Positions 1-7,648 are shown, numbered from the stretch's first letter. The stretch: 64,000 nt of DNA from an uncultured Prevotellaceae bacterium (GCA_947168045.1 CAMVKN010000006.1:28934-92933), one strand, 5' to 3'. Program-made: numbers and translations. The notes: generated by a model not told the origin, from the sequence alone.

Positions 1-1151
1 AGCAGTTAGGGGCACAGAACAAGCAGCTCACCTGCTTTGCCGGTGCCGGTGTCTACGACCACTACACGCCCGCCGTCATCCCGCAGCTGCTCAGCCGCTC
101 GGAGCTGCTCACCAGCTATACCCCCTATCAGGCCGAAATCTCCCAGGGCACCCTGCACTATATCTTTGAGTACCAGTCGATGATGGCCGCCCTGACAGGC
201 ATGGACATCTCGAATGCCTCGATGTACGACGGCACCACCGCCACTGCCGAGGCCATGATGATGGCCGTGGCAGCGGGCAAGAAGCAGAACCGCTTCCTTG
301 TCAGCGAGACCGTCGACCCCAAGACCGTTGCAGTGATGAAAACCTATGCCCACTTCCACGGCATTGACATCGAGATGGTTCCTGCGAAGGACGGCGTCAC
401 CGACCTCTCATCTCTCATCTCTCATCTCTCACCTCAAAGCGGTGTGGCAGGTGTGATGGTGCAGCAGCCTAACTACTATGGCATCGTCGAGGACTACAGC
501 GGCTTTGCCGATGCGTGCCATGCCGCGAAGAGCCTCTTTGTGATGAACAGCGTCATTGCCGACCTGGCCGTGCTGAAGACACCGGCAGAGTGGGGTGCTG
601 ACATCGCCGTCGGCGACGGGCAGAGCCTCGGCATACCCATGCAGTTCGGCGGGCCCTACGTGGGCTATCTGTGCTGCACCGAGAAGCTCATACGCAAGAT
701 GCCGGGGCGCATCGTGGGCAAGACCGTCGACAACCGCGGACAGCGTGCCTTCGTGCTCACCCTGCAGGCACGCGAGCAGCACATACGCCGGCAGAAGGCC
801 ACCTCGAACATCTGTTCCAACCAGAGCCTCATGGCGCTCTTCGTCACCGTCTACTGCTCACTCATGGGCCGTCAGGGACTGAAGGAGGCCGCCCAGCTGA
901 GCTATGCCGGTGCCCACTATCTGTGTGACAGGCTGCTGGCCACGGGTCGCTTCAAGCTGGTCTACGACAAGCCTTTCTTCAATGAGTTTGTGGTCAGCTA
1001 CGATGGCGATGTCGACGCCCTGCAGCGCCGTTTCATTGACAACGGCATCTTCGGAGGCATCAAGGTGGCCGACGGCCAGCTGATGTTCGCCGTCACCGAG
1101 AAGCGTACCAAGGAAGAGATAGACCGCCTGTTACAATTCATTGAGCATTGA
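1..1151 (+). CDS. gcvPA: Glycine dehydrogenase (decarboxylating) subunit 1, 5' partial
   Basis: Aminomethyl-transferring glycine dehydrogenase, N-terminal half of the split P-protein; with GcvPB it decarboxylates glycine onto the lipoyl arm of GcvH in the cytosol. The frame is open from base 3 to the stop at 1149-1151 (382 residues visible); about 60 N-terminal residues lie upstream, judging from the usual 440-residue length. Conserved stretches include FAGAGVYDHYTPAVIPQLL, TSYTPYQAEISQGTL and MYDGTT. The next gene, gcvPB, starts 20 bases downstream, and lpd overlaps the end of gcvPB, so this is one transcription unit. A Ser/Leu/His-rich insert encoded by a CTCTCATCT-type repeat sits at 403-436. 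Confidence 0.95.
   Translation, partial: QLGAQNKQLTCFAGAGVYDHYTPAVIPQLLSRSELLTSYTPYQAEISQGTLHYIFEYQSMMAALTGMDISNASMYDGTTATAEAMMMAVAAGKKQNRFLVSETVDPKTVAVMKTYAHFHGIDIEMVPAKDGVTDLSSLISHLSPQSGVAGVMVQQPNYYGIVEDYSGFADACHAAKSLFVMNSVIADLAVLKTPAEWGADIAVGDGQSLGIPMQFGGPYVGYLCCTEKLIRKMPGRIVGKTVDNRGQRAFVLTLQAREQHIRRQKATSNICSNQSLMALFVTVYCSLMGRQGLKEAAQLSYAGAHYLCDRLLATGRFKLVYDKPFFNEFVVSYDGDVDALQRRFIDNGIFGGIKVADGQLMFAVTEKRTKEEIDRLLQFIEH
403..436 (+). repeat. In-frame CTCTCATCT-type repeat inside gcvPA
   Basis: Four to five tandem copies of ctctcat/ctctcac lie inside the reading frame and encode LSSLISHLSP before VAGVMVQQPN. The same repeat type occurs twice in lpd. Homologues normally have a short loop here, so this looks like a repeat captured as a surface-loop insert. 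Confidence 0.8.
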
Positions 1152-1170
1152 CCATTAAGCATTAGAAAAA

Positions 1171-2589
1171 GTGAACAACAAACTATACGGAAACCTGATA
1201 TTCGAGCTCTCGCAGCCAGGCCGCAAGGGCTACTCACTGCCTAAGAACCGCTTTGGCGACTACGCTGTTCCGCAGGAGCTGACCCGACAGCAGGAGGCCT
1301 GCCTGCCTGAGTGTGACGAGATGACCGTGGTGCGTCATTACACCAATCTCTCGGCTAACAACTTCGGCGTTGACAACGGCTTCTATCCCCTCGGGTCATG
1401 CACCATGAAGTATAACCCGAAGGTGAACGAGGAGATGGCCGCACTGCCACAGTTCCAGAACCTGCACCCCCTGCAGCCTGCCGCCACCACGCGGGGCGCC
1501 GACGCCGTCTGCACGCTCCTCTGCAAGTCGCTCTGCGAGCTCACCGGCCTTCATGCCTTCACGCTGAAGCCCTTTGCCGGTGCCCACGGCGAGCTGACGG
1601 GACTGATGGTCATCCGTGCCTATCACGAGCACAACGGCGACATGCAGCGCACGAAGGTCATCGTGCCTGACTCAGCCCACGGCACCAACCCCGCCAGCGC
1701 CGCCGTCTGCGGACTGGAGGTGGTCGAGGTGAAGTCGCTCGCCGACGGCACCGTCGACCTCGACGCCCTGAAAGAGATTGTCTCTGAGTGCGGTGATAGT
1801 ATCGCTGCCATGATGATGACCAACCCCAACACCCTCGGTCTTTTCGAACGCCAGATACCGGCCATCGAGAAGCTCATCCACCAGTGTGGCGGACTGATGT
1901 ATTACGACGGCGCCAACCTCAACCCCATGCTCGGCGTAGCACGACCGGGCGACATGGGCTTCGACGTGATGCACATCAACCTGCACAAGACCTTCTCCAC
2001 GCCGCATGGCGGAGGCGGACCCGGTGCAGGCCCTGTGGGTGTGCGCAAAGGGCTGGAGCAGTTCTTCCCCGAGGTGTCGCCCTATCATGGCAACTTCGCA
2101 GTGGCCATGCGCGCGTACGCGTACATTCTTTCATTAGGACGCGAGCACGTCAAGGAGGTGGGACCGCTGGCCACGCTGAACGCCAACTACATCAAGGAAC
2201 GGCTGAAGGACGTCTACGAGCTGCCCATCGAGGGGCTGTGCAAGCACGAGTTCGTGTTCGACGGACTGAAGGATAAGGCCACGGGTGTGACGACGATGGA
2301 TGTGGCCAAGCGCCTGCTCGACTACGGCTATCATGCACCCACCATCTACTTCCCCCTGCTCTTCCACGAGAGTCTGATGATTGAGCCCACCGAGAACGAG
2401 TCGAAGGAGACCATCGACGGCTTCATCGACGTCATGCGCCGCATTGCCGACGAGGCCAAGAACGACCCCGAGCTGGTGAAGACGGCACCCCACAACACCC
2501 CCATCGGCCGTGTCGACGACGTCCTGGCTGCCAAGCACCCCGTCGTCACCTGGCAACAGCTGGTAGATACAACAGAACATCATGACTGA
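1171..2589 (+). CDS. gcvPB: Glycine dehydrogenase (decarboxylating) subunit 2
   Basis: C-terminal, PLP-binding half of the glycine cleavage P-protein, 472 residues, the family's usual size. The PLP lysine is Lys273 in HINLHKTFSTPHGGGG, followed by the glycine-rich loop typical of GcvPB; GSCTMKYNPK near residue 75 is another family signature. The start is GTG at 1171, since no in-frame ATG lies between the gcvPA stop and the conserved N-terminal LIFELSQPGRKGYSLP. The gene overlaps lpd by 8 bases, which suggests translational coupling within a gcvPA-gcvPB-lpd operon. No insert is seen in this gene. Confidence 0.96.
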   Translation: MNNKLYGNLIFELSQPGRKGYSLPKNRFGDYAVPQELTRQQEACLPECDEMTVVRHYTNLSANNFGVDNGFYPLGSCTMKYNPKVNEEMAALPQFQNLHPLQPAATTRGADAVCTLLCKSLCELTGLHAFTLKPFAGAHGELTGLMVIRAYHEHNGDMQRTKVIVPDSAHGTNPASAAVCGLEVVEVKSLADGTVDLDALKEIVSECGDSIAAMMMTNPNTLGLFERQIPAIEKLIHQCGGLMYYDGANLNPMLGVARPGDMGFDVMHINLHKTFSTPHGGGGPGAGPVGVRKGLEQFFPEVSPYHGNFAVAMRAYAYILSLGREHVKEVGPLATLNANYIKERLKDVYELPIEGLCKHEFVFDGLKDKATGVTTMDVAKRLLDYGYHAPTIYFPLLFHESLMIEPTENESKETIDGFIDVMRRIADEAKNDPELVKTAPHNTPIGRVDDVLAAKHPVVTWQQLVDTTEHHD

Positions 2590-3991
2590 GAACTTCGACA
2601 TCATCATTATCGGTGCAGGCCCTGGGGGCTATCGCGCTGCTGAGCTGGCTGCGAAAGCAGGACGGAAGGTCGCCATCTTCGACGACGGCGATGTGGGGGG
2701 CACCTGCCTCAACGTGGGGTGCATACCCACGAAGTGCTATGTCCACTCAGCCACTTTCGAGGAGGCGAGGGAGCGCATGGCGCAGGTCGTAGCGCAGCTG
2801 CGCAGTGGCGTGGAGCACATCCTCTCCCATCCCAACATCACGCTCATTCGTGCCCATGCGGCCTTCGTCGATGCCCACACCGTGTGCGCACAGTCGTCCC
2901 CACTGCCTGCGGGGACGGCTGACGGCGCCCCCGCGGAAGGGACTGGGGATACCTTTACTGCTCCCCACATCATCATTGCCACCGGCTCTGAGACAAAGTA
3001 CATCCCTGTCGAGGACCTCGACGATGCGCGTGTCGTCGACTCCACCGGCCTGCTGCAGCTGTCGGTGCTGCCCCGTCGGCTGTGCATCATCGGTGCAGGA
3101 GTCATCGGCATGGAGTTCGCTTCCGTCTTCAACCGTTTTGGCAGCGAGGTCACTGTCATCGAGTACCTGAAGGAGTGTCTGCCTGCCCTTGACAGCGACA
3201 TTGCCAAGCGGCTGCGCAAGTGTATGGAGAAGCAGGGCATCACCTTCCGGATGAAGACCGCCGTGCAGCGCCTGGCCGACATCGATGCCGACGTCATCCT
3301 GATGGCCACGGGCCGCAAGCCACGCACCGTGGGCCTTCATCCCGAGGCCGCCGGCATCACCCTGGCCCCCAACGGTGCCATACCCGTCAACGACAACCTG
3401 CAAGTCATTTCTCTCACCTCGTCCCTCTCACCTCTCACCTCTCCCCCCTCATCTCTCACCTCTCATCTCTCATCTCTCACCTCTCTATATGCCATCGGCG
3501 ACGTCAACGGTCGTCAGATGCTCGCCCACGCCGCTGAGGCCCAGGCCAAGGAGGTGGTGGAGCACATCGTCAACTCCACAGAAGCGGTAGCAAACACACC
3601 TCCCACCTCGTCCCTCTCACCTCTCACCTCTCACCCCTCACCTCTCACCATCATGCCCGCTGCCATCTTCACCAGTCCTGAGGCAGCCTGCGTAGGCATG
3701 TCGGAAGACCAGCTGAAGGCTGAGGGTGTCGCCTATGAATGTCGGAAGGCCTTCCACCGTGCCAACGGCAAGGCGCTGGCGATGAACGAGACAGAGGGCA
3801 TGCTGAAGCTGTTCAGCGAGCCGGGTGCTGGCCGCATCCTCGGTTGTCATGCCTTCGGTGCCCACAGTGCCGACCTGGTGCAGGAGGCCAGCGTCCTCAT
3901 GTGCTGCGGTGCCACCGTCATGCAGCTGCGCCACATGGTGCACATCCACCCCACGCTCAGCGAGCTGCTCCTCGCCGCCGCTGAATCGTAG
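2582..3991 (+). CDS. lpdA: Dihydrolipoyl dehydrogenase
   Basis: FAD-dependent reoxidation of the lipoyl arm (L-protein of glycine cleavage), 469 residues. Seen: FAD-binding GAGPGG at 11-16, redox pair Cys42/Cys47 in GGTCLNVGCIPTK, NAD-binding GAGVIG, FAD-binding YAIGDVNG, and the C-terminal HPTLSE with the catalytic His-Glu pair. All catalytic residues are present. Odd: two low-complexity inserts, SLSPLTS-type, at about residues 277-302 (just before YAIGDV) and 340-357 (just before IMPAAIFTSPE), plus a Pro/Gly/Ala-rich segment around residues 104-121. They are encoded by DNA repeats and lie in loops between core elements, so activity may be kept. It overlaps gcvPB by 8 bases. Confidence 0.95.
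   Translation: MTENFDIIIIGAGPGGYRAAELAAKAGRKVAIFDDGDVGGTCLNVGCIPTKCYVHSATFEEARERMAQVVAQLRSGVEHILSHPNITLIRAHAAFVDAHTVCAQSSPLPAGTADGAPAEGTGDTFTAPHIIIATGSETKYIPVEDLDDARVVDSTGLLQLSVLPRRLCIIGAGVIGMEFASVFNRFGSEVTVIEYLKECLPALDSDIAKRLRKCMEKQGITFRMKTAVQRLADIDADVILMATGRKPRTVGLHPEAAGITLAPNGAIPVNDNLQVISLTSSLSPLTSPPSSLTSHLSSLTSLYAIGDVNGRQMLAHAAEAQAKEVVEHIVNSTEAVANTPPTSSLSPLTSHPSPLTIMPAAIFTSPEAACVGMSEDQLKAEGVAYECRKAFHRANGKALAMNETEGMLKLFSEPGAGRILGCHAFGAHSADLVQEASVLMCCGATVMQLRHMVHIHPTLSELLLAAAES
3411..3487 (+). repeat. CTCTCACCT repeat array, first lpd insert
   Basis: A pyrimidine-only array of ctctcacct/ctctcatct units runs for 77 bases in frame and encodes a Ser-Leu-Thr-Pro-rich insert of about 25 residues. 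A 29-base stretch beginning cacctcgtccctctcacc is identical to one in the second insert (3604-3632), so the two share an origin. Confidence 0.85.
3600..3651 (+). repeat. CTCTCACCT repeat array, second lpd insert
   Basis: About 52 bases of ctctcacct-type repeats, in frame, encoding PTSSLSPLTSHPSPLT before the conserved IMPAAIFTSPE. It shares a 29-base exact stretch with the first insert. Confidence 0.85.
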
Positions 3992-4009
3992 TTTTTTTTT
4001 GGTCTTTTC

Positions 4010-4040
4010 TTTGCTGATTCCCAAACTTTTTGTATTTTTG
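4010..4040 (+). promoter_or_regulatory. Promoter of the Rpn-family nuclease gene
   Basis: TTTG at 4010-4013 and TATTTTTG at 4033-4040 are separated by 19 bases, the Bacteroidetes -33/-7 arrangement. The expected start of transcription near 4047 favours the ATG at 4062 over a TTG at 4053. Confidence 0.75.
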
Positions 4041-4061
4041 CAAAAAATATAATTGACTGCG

Positions 4062-5015
4062 ATGACTGAGAAAAGCAAATATGTCCGTTTCGACTGGGCC
4101 ATCAAGCGCATCCTGCGTGACAAAGCGAACAAGGAAGTGCTGGAGGGGCTCATCACTGTGCTGCTGAATGAGCCGATAACCATCACCGATATCTTGGAGA
4201 GTGAGGGCAATCAGGATGCCCGCGAGGATAAGACGAACCGCGTGGATGTGAAGGCCAAGACCAGCAAGGGTGAATACATCATTGTGGAAGTACAGCTCAC
4301 GAAGGAGCGTGACTTCTTCCAGCGCATCCTCTTTGGCACGGCCAAGAACATCACCGACCAGATCAGCAGCGGTCAGGACTACAGCGTTATCAAGAAGATA
4401 TACTCCATTAACATCCTTTACTTTGACTTTGGCTGTGGCGATGACTATGCCTATCATGGTGTGACGGAGTTCATGGGCATGACGAAAACCGACTCTGTGC
4501 TGCGCTACAACAATGAGAAGGAGGAGCGCTACATCAGTGAGGACACCAGGCGCATCACCCTGCCTGGTGACGTGTTCCCTGAATATTTCCTTTTGCTGTG
4601 TAACCATTTCAACGAGGTGGCCCGCACGCCCATTGAGGAGTGGATGGAGTATCTGAAGGATGCCGTCATCAGCGACACCACCACCACGCCGGGCTTGCAG
4701 GCAGCCCGTGAGAAGCTTGCCTACATGAGCATGACTGAAAAAGACCGTCGTGCCTACGAGGACTATATGGTCAGTGTGCATGCCGCCCGCGACGCATGGG
4801 AGACACTCAAGGCCGAGGGTCGTGCCGAAGGCCGTGCCGAGGGTCGTGCCGAGGGTCGTGCCGAGGGTCGTGCTGAGGGTCGTGCCGAGGGTCGTGCCGA
4901 GGGTCGTGCTGAGGGTATCCTGGCAGTAGCTCGCAAGATGAAGCAGAAGGGCAAGTCTGCAGAAGAGATTGCAGAACTGACTGACCTGACGAAAGAAGAG
5001 ATAGAACAGCTATGA
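4062..5015 (+). CDS. Rpn-family PD-(D/E)XK nuclease / transposase-like protein
   Basis: Recombination-promoting nuclease (Rpn/PDDEXK_2) family, 317 residues from the ATG at 4062. The N-terminal core reads FDWAIKRILRDKANKEVLEG, then GNQDAREDKTNRVDVKAKTS and YIIVEVQL, giving the D...E-x-Q nuclease signature, followed by FFQRILFGTAK. The C-terminal part carries eight perfect GRAE repeats (4818-4913) and a short helical tail ending EEIAELTDLTKEEIEQL. The family is linked to DNA cleavage and RecA-independent recombination; in Bacteroidetes it is often present in many copies. It stands alone between its own promoter and a terminator. The substrate is unknown. Confidence 0.85.
   Translation: MTEKSKYVRFDWAIKRILRDKANKEVLEGLITVLLNEPITITDILESEGNQDAREDKTNRVDVKAKTSKGEYIIVEVQLTKERDFFQRILFGTAKNITDQISSGQDYSVIKKIYSINILYFDFGCGDDYAYHGVTEFMGMTKTDSVLRYNNEKEERYISEDTRRITLPGDVFPEYFLLLCNHFNEVARTPIEEWMEYLKDAVISDTTTTPGLQAAREKLAYMSMTEKDRRAYEDYMVSVHAARDAWETLKAEGRAEGRAEGRAEGRAEGRAEGRAEGRAEGRAEGILAVARKMKQKGKSAEEIAELTDLTKEEIEQL
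4818..4913 (+). repeat. 12-bp tandem repeat encoding GRAE x8
   Basis: Eight in-frame copies of ggtcgtgccgag with only third-base changes encode (Gly-Arg-Ala-Glu)8. The 12-bp period keeps the frame whatever the copy number, so length can vary without loss of the tail. Confidence 0.95.
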
Positions 5016-5023
5016 TGGTTCTA

Positions 5024-5057
5024 TAAAGACTGGCGGTAAGCGTCAGTCTTTATTTTT
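5024..5057 (+). terminator. Rho-independent terminator after the Rpn-family gene
   Basis: TAAAGACTG (5024-5032) pairs with CAGTCTTTA (5043-5051), followed by a T-run. It sits 8 bases after the stop codon. Confidence 0.8.
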
Positions 5058-5189
5058 CTGTGTCGTCACCGGGAACATGTGGCTTTGATGGTATATCTCA
5101 AAGCGGGTACCTCGCGTAAACACATCAGGAAGGAAGGCTGCCGCACAGGCCAACTTCTCATTGCGCTCATAAGTACTATAATAATTGTG
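5046..5189 (-). pseudogene. Possible remnant of an unidentified protein gene
   Basis: The minus strand holds 48 open codons between two stops, with no start codon, whose translation looks protein-like: YERNEKLACAAAFLPDVF, then RGTRFEIYHQSHMFPVTT. The family is not recognised. It lies downstream of the 6S-like RNA terminator and overlaps the Rpn-gene terminator on the other strand. It is best read as a leftover 3' piece of a gene, though chance is possible. Confidence 0.3.
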
Positions 5190-5202
5190 TTAGACAATAT
5201 AA

Positions 5203-5372
5203 AAAGCGTAAGAACATTGCTACGTCCTTACTGGAGGCCCTGACAAAGCCTTATAACGGAGACATAACGACATCCTCACGCCTGATTCGTGTGGAGTCGG
5301 CTTAGCTTCATTCCGTTATAGTCGAATTGTCAGGTTCCCAGTAACAAGAATAAGCACTAAACTCACATTTCG
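5203..5372 (-). ncRNA. Long-hairpin small RNA, 6S RNA candidate
   Basis: A strong minus-strand promoter lies directly upstream, and the predicted RNA of about 170 nt folds as one long interrupted hairpin. Pairing, in plus coordinates: TTACTGG 5228-5234 with CCAGTAA 5338-5344; CCTGACAA 5239-5246 with TTGTCAGG 5327-5334; TATAACGGA 5252-5260 with TCCGTTATA 5312-5320. A central bubble follows, then an apical stem closed by CGAC/GTCG and CACG/CGTG around 5268-5299. The RNA ends in a second hairpin (GTAAG...CTTAC with an inner ACGT/ATGT stem, 5208-5231) followed by a T-run. Closing stem, central bubble and apical stem are the layout of 6S (SsrS) RNA. The identity is inferred from shape only; no sequence match was tested. 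Confidence 0.6.
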
Positions 5373-5376
5373 GGTA

Positions 5377-5407
5377 CAAAGATACACTTTTTATCTGATT
5401 TCACAAA
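5377..5407 (-). promoter_or_regulatory. Promoter of the 6S-like RNA
   Basis: Read on the minus strand, TTTG (5407-5404) and TATCTTTG (5384-5377) are 19 bases apart, a full match to the Bacteroidetes consensus. The expected RNA start is near 5371. Confidence 0.8.
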
Positions 5408-5510
5408 ATAAATAGTTGCCTTTTTTTTGATGTTTCTTTTTTAATTTGAAATATACCCTACGTAGATGAGTTGCTTGTCGCAGAGTAAGTGTTACAGAAC
5501 ATGTGGACAG

Positions 5511-5890
5511 CATAGTGCTACTGGTGCTACTGCCACTACTGGAACCCGCTTTCTGCTCATAACGCATGAAGATAATTCAGCCAGGCATGGAGATAATTCA
5601 GCCAGGCATGGAGATAATTTCATAACTCGGCACTTTACGGGATTATCTCATGGAGTTAGCATTGAATTCTCACGATAATTTTGTGTTAACTCGGTTCTTG
5701 AACCCAACTCGGTCATTAGGCTGTTACGCGCTAACACGCTTTCTTTTTGTCATCTGCCCCGCCGCTTTTCGATTACAATGGAACCCCATTGCGCACTCAA
5801 AGCAGCAGGACATCTGTTCAATAATAAAGGATATCATCTCCATGACTTATCATCTCCATTGGCTGAGTAGCACCAGTAGCATCAGTAGCG
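5511..5890. repeat. Non-coding repeat block bounded by GCTACTG inverted repeats
   Basis: Left end 5511-5535 (tagtgctactggtgctactg) and right end 5862-5888 (gagtagcaccagtagcatca) are imperfect inverted copies. Inside are two and a half tandem copies of a 21-mer, catggagataattcagccagg (5565-5625), then several actcgg motifs. Part of the 21-mer recurs in the 43550-43725 block. No supported gene lies between 5408 and 6023. Confidence 0.55.
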
Positions 5891-5991
5891 CCTATGAACA
5901 ACCGTAGGGGGGGTAGGGTGGCGAAATTGTTAAAACCATGTATGGAATGTTAATATCGTGTTAACGTCTTGTGCGAGGGTAGGCGAGGTCT

Positions 5992-5999
5992 TACCTTTG
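5992..5999 (+). promoter_or_regulatory. Promoter -7 element of the VapE-like gene
   Basis: TACCTTTG, with a CTTG 19-20 bases upstream. The transcript should start near 6006, which rules out start codons before 6000 and points to ATG 6024. Confidence 0.6.
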
Positions 6000-6023
6000 C
6001 GCGCAAAACAAATATTCAAGCCT

Positions 6024-7550
6024 ATGTCATCCATCACTAACACTTTCCGCATCTGGGTCTCACGTGCCCGTACATTCTTCCGTAGCCAGTCTACCCCTCA
6101 GAACAACGCCCCTCAGAACAACGCCCCCCAATCCAACGTTTCCCAGCCCAACGCTCCCCAGTCCAGCACCCTTCTACAGGAGGCTGTCGCTGCCATTGCT
6201 GGCCTCAATGCCGCAGTGGCCGCCCTGAAGGCTGAGATGCAGGAGATGAAAAAGGAGGCAAAAAAGACCGCGGGAGGGAGCGGGGCTGGGTCTACCGGGG
6301 GAGGGTCTACCGGGGGTGGGTCTGCTGCCTCTCGTGCCGCCGTCATCCGTTTCAACAAGCAATTCCTTGCTGACCATTACGACCTGCGTTACAACATACT
6401 GAAGAAGACCACCGAGTTCCGTCCGAAGCCCTCCGCCGACAAATCTATATCCTCCCCTCCCCTTGGGGGAGGGGTCAGGGGAGAGGTTGTCGGGGGAGAG
6501 GTTGTCGGGGCAGGGTCCTGGCTCCCCCTCACCGACCGCGACGTGAACCGCATGACCGTTGAGCAGCTGGAGGCTGGTGGCGGCAGCTGGAGCTACGGCA
6601 TGAAGCTCTGTCTGGAGTCGAGCGCCGTGCCGGCCTACAACCCTGTCACGGCATGGCTGCAGGGCTGTCCTGAGTGGGACGGCCACGACCATATCGGCGA
6701 CCTGGCCCGTCGTGTGCCTACCACCTACGACCGCTGGCCACTGTTCTTCCATCGCTGGATGCTCGCCATGGTGGCGCAGGCCAAGGGCATGAACACCATG
6801 GGCAACTCGATGGTGCCCCTGCTCATCGGAGGGCAGGGACTGCGCAAGACCACCTTCTGTCGCTCGCTGCTGCCGCCTGAGCTGCGCGAGTATTTCATGG
6901 ACGACATCAAGATGGACAGTGCAGAGCAGGTGGAGCGCGTCCTGGCGAGGATGTGGCTGGTGTGCATCGACGAATACAACGCCAAGACGCCGCGCGAGCA
7001 GGCGAAGATCAAGCGTCTGCTGACGGAGAAGGACGTGCAGGTGCGCCGCCCGCGCTCCGACGAGTACCGTCTGGTGCCGCGTCTGGCCTCGTTCATCGCT
7101 ACCACCAACGACACCACGCCGCTACCCTCGGGCGACGGCACCCGCCGCTACCTCTGCGTCGAGGTGGAGGGCACCATCGACCTCGATAGCCCCATCGACT
7201 ATCCGCAGCTCTATGCCCAGGCATTGGCAGAGCTGAGCACCGACGGCTGCCGCTGGTGGTTCACCGCCGACGACGAGGCTGAGATACAGCGCCATAACCT
7301 TCCCTATCAACAGGCCTCGCCCTTAGAGACGCTGCTGCCCTCGCTCTTTGCACCCACCACCGACCGCCAGCGTGCGAACCTATGGCAGGTGCAAGCGGTG
7401 CAGAAGGTGCTCGCCGAGCAGCTCCGCAATGCTGACGTCCCCAACCTGCGCCAGCTCGCCGATGCCATGAAGGCACTGCGCTGGCCGCAGGGAGCCGCCT
7501 GCGGCACCCGCGGTTACTATCTGGTGAGGAAGGAGCACGTCAATGACTAA
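6024..7550 (+). CDS. VapE/VirE-family primase-helicase-like protein
   Basis: 508 residues. The C-terminal two thirds match the virulence-associated E (PF05272) SF3-type ATPase found in mobile elements and phage-derived islands. Seen: WLQGCPEWDGHDHI, the P-loop GGQGLRKTT (residues 269-277), the Walker-B-like VCIDEYN, and the sensor-like FIATTNDTTPLP. The usual glycine before the P-loop lysine is Arg here. The N-terminal third is low-complexity: an Asn/Pro/Gln repeat (PQNNAPQNNAPQ), a probable coiled coil (AAVAALKAEMQEMKKEAKK), a GSTGGGSTGGGS stretch and a palindromic-repeat insert at 6451-6515. No integrase or phage gene is nearby. A role in mobile-element replication or defence is possible but not shown. 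Confidence 0.8.
   Translation: MSSITNTFRIWVSRARTFFRSQSTPQNNAPQNNAPQSNVSQPNAPQSSTLLQEAVAAIAGLNAAVAALKAEMQEMKKEAKKTAGGSGAGSTGGGSTGGGSAASRAAVIRFNKQFLADHYDLRYNILKKTTEFRPKPSADKSISSPPLGGGVRGEVVGGEVVGAGSWLPLTDRDVNRMTVEQLEAGGGSWSYGMKLCLESSAVPAYNPVTAWLQGCPEWDGHDHIGDLARRVPTTYDRWPLFFHRWMLAMVAQAKGMNTMGNSMVPLLIGGQGLRKTTFCRSLLPPELREYFMDDIKMDSAEQVERVLARMWLVCIDEYNAKTPREQAKIKRLLTEKDVQVRRPRSDEYRLVPRLASFIATTNDTTPLPSGDGTRRYLCVEVEGTIDLDSPIDYPQLYAQALAELSTDGCRWWFTADDEAEIQRHNLPYQQASPLETLLPSLFAPTTDRQRANLWQVQAVQKVLAEQLRNADVPNLRQLADAMKALRWPQGAACGTRGYYLVRKEHVND
6451..6515. repeat. Palindromic CCCTCCCC/GGGGAGGGG element inside the VapE-like gene
   Basis: cctcccctccccttgggg followed by gaggggtcaggggagagg forms a perfect-core palindrome, then two copies of gttgtcgggg follow. 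It is translated as SSPPLGGGVRGEVVGGEVVG. It belongs to the same palindrome class as the elements at 19454, 39326 and 39824. Confidence 0.8.
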
Positions 7551-7579
7551 CTTTAACATATAGTTTAACCGTTAAAAAA

Positions 7580-7627
7580 TAACTTGGTATTTTTCGGGGG
7601 TACGTACCTACGAATCGTACCAAGTTA
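7580..7627. other. Inverted repeat after the VapE-like gene
   Basis: TAACTTGGTA (7580-7589) and TACCAAGTTA (7618-7627) pair perfectly, and the loop holds a smaller palindrome, ggtacgtacc. It may act as a terminator or be a small repeat element. Confidence 0.5.
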
Positions 7628-7648
7628 TTATTTGCATATTTGAATCAA

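Noticed and set aside
5228..5344. Terminal inverted repeats of a MITE
   Set aside because: The inverted halves are better explained as one RNA hairpin, since a consensus promoter and a terminator frame them exactly on the minus strand; a MITE origin is not fully excluded.
5466..5678. 70-codon plus-strand frame in the repeat block
   Set aside because: It follows the 21-bp repeats, has no promoter or ribosome site, and its protein is just translated repeat.
6024..7550. Prophage or integrative island around the VapE-like gene
   Set aside because: No integrase, capsid, portal, tRNA attachment site or mobilisation gene was seen between 4000 and 11000.
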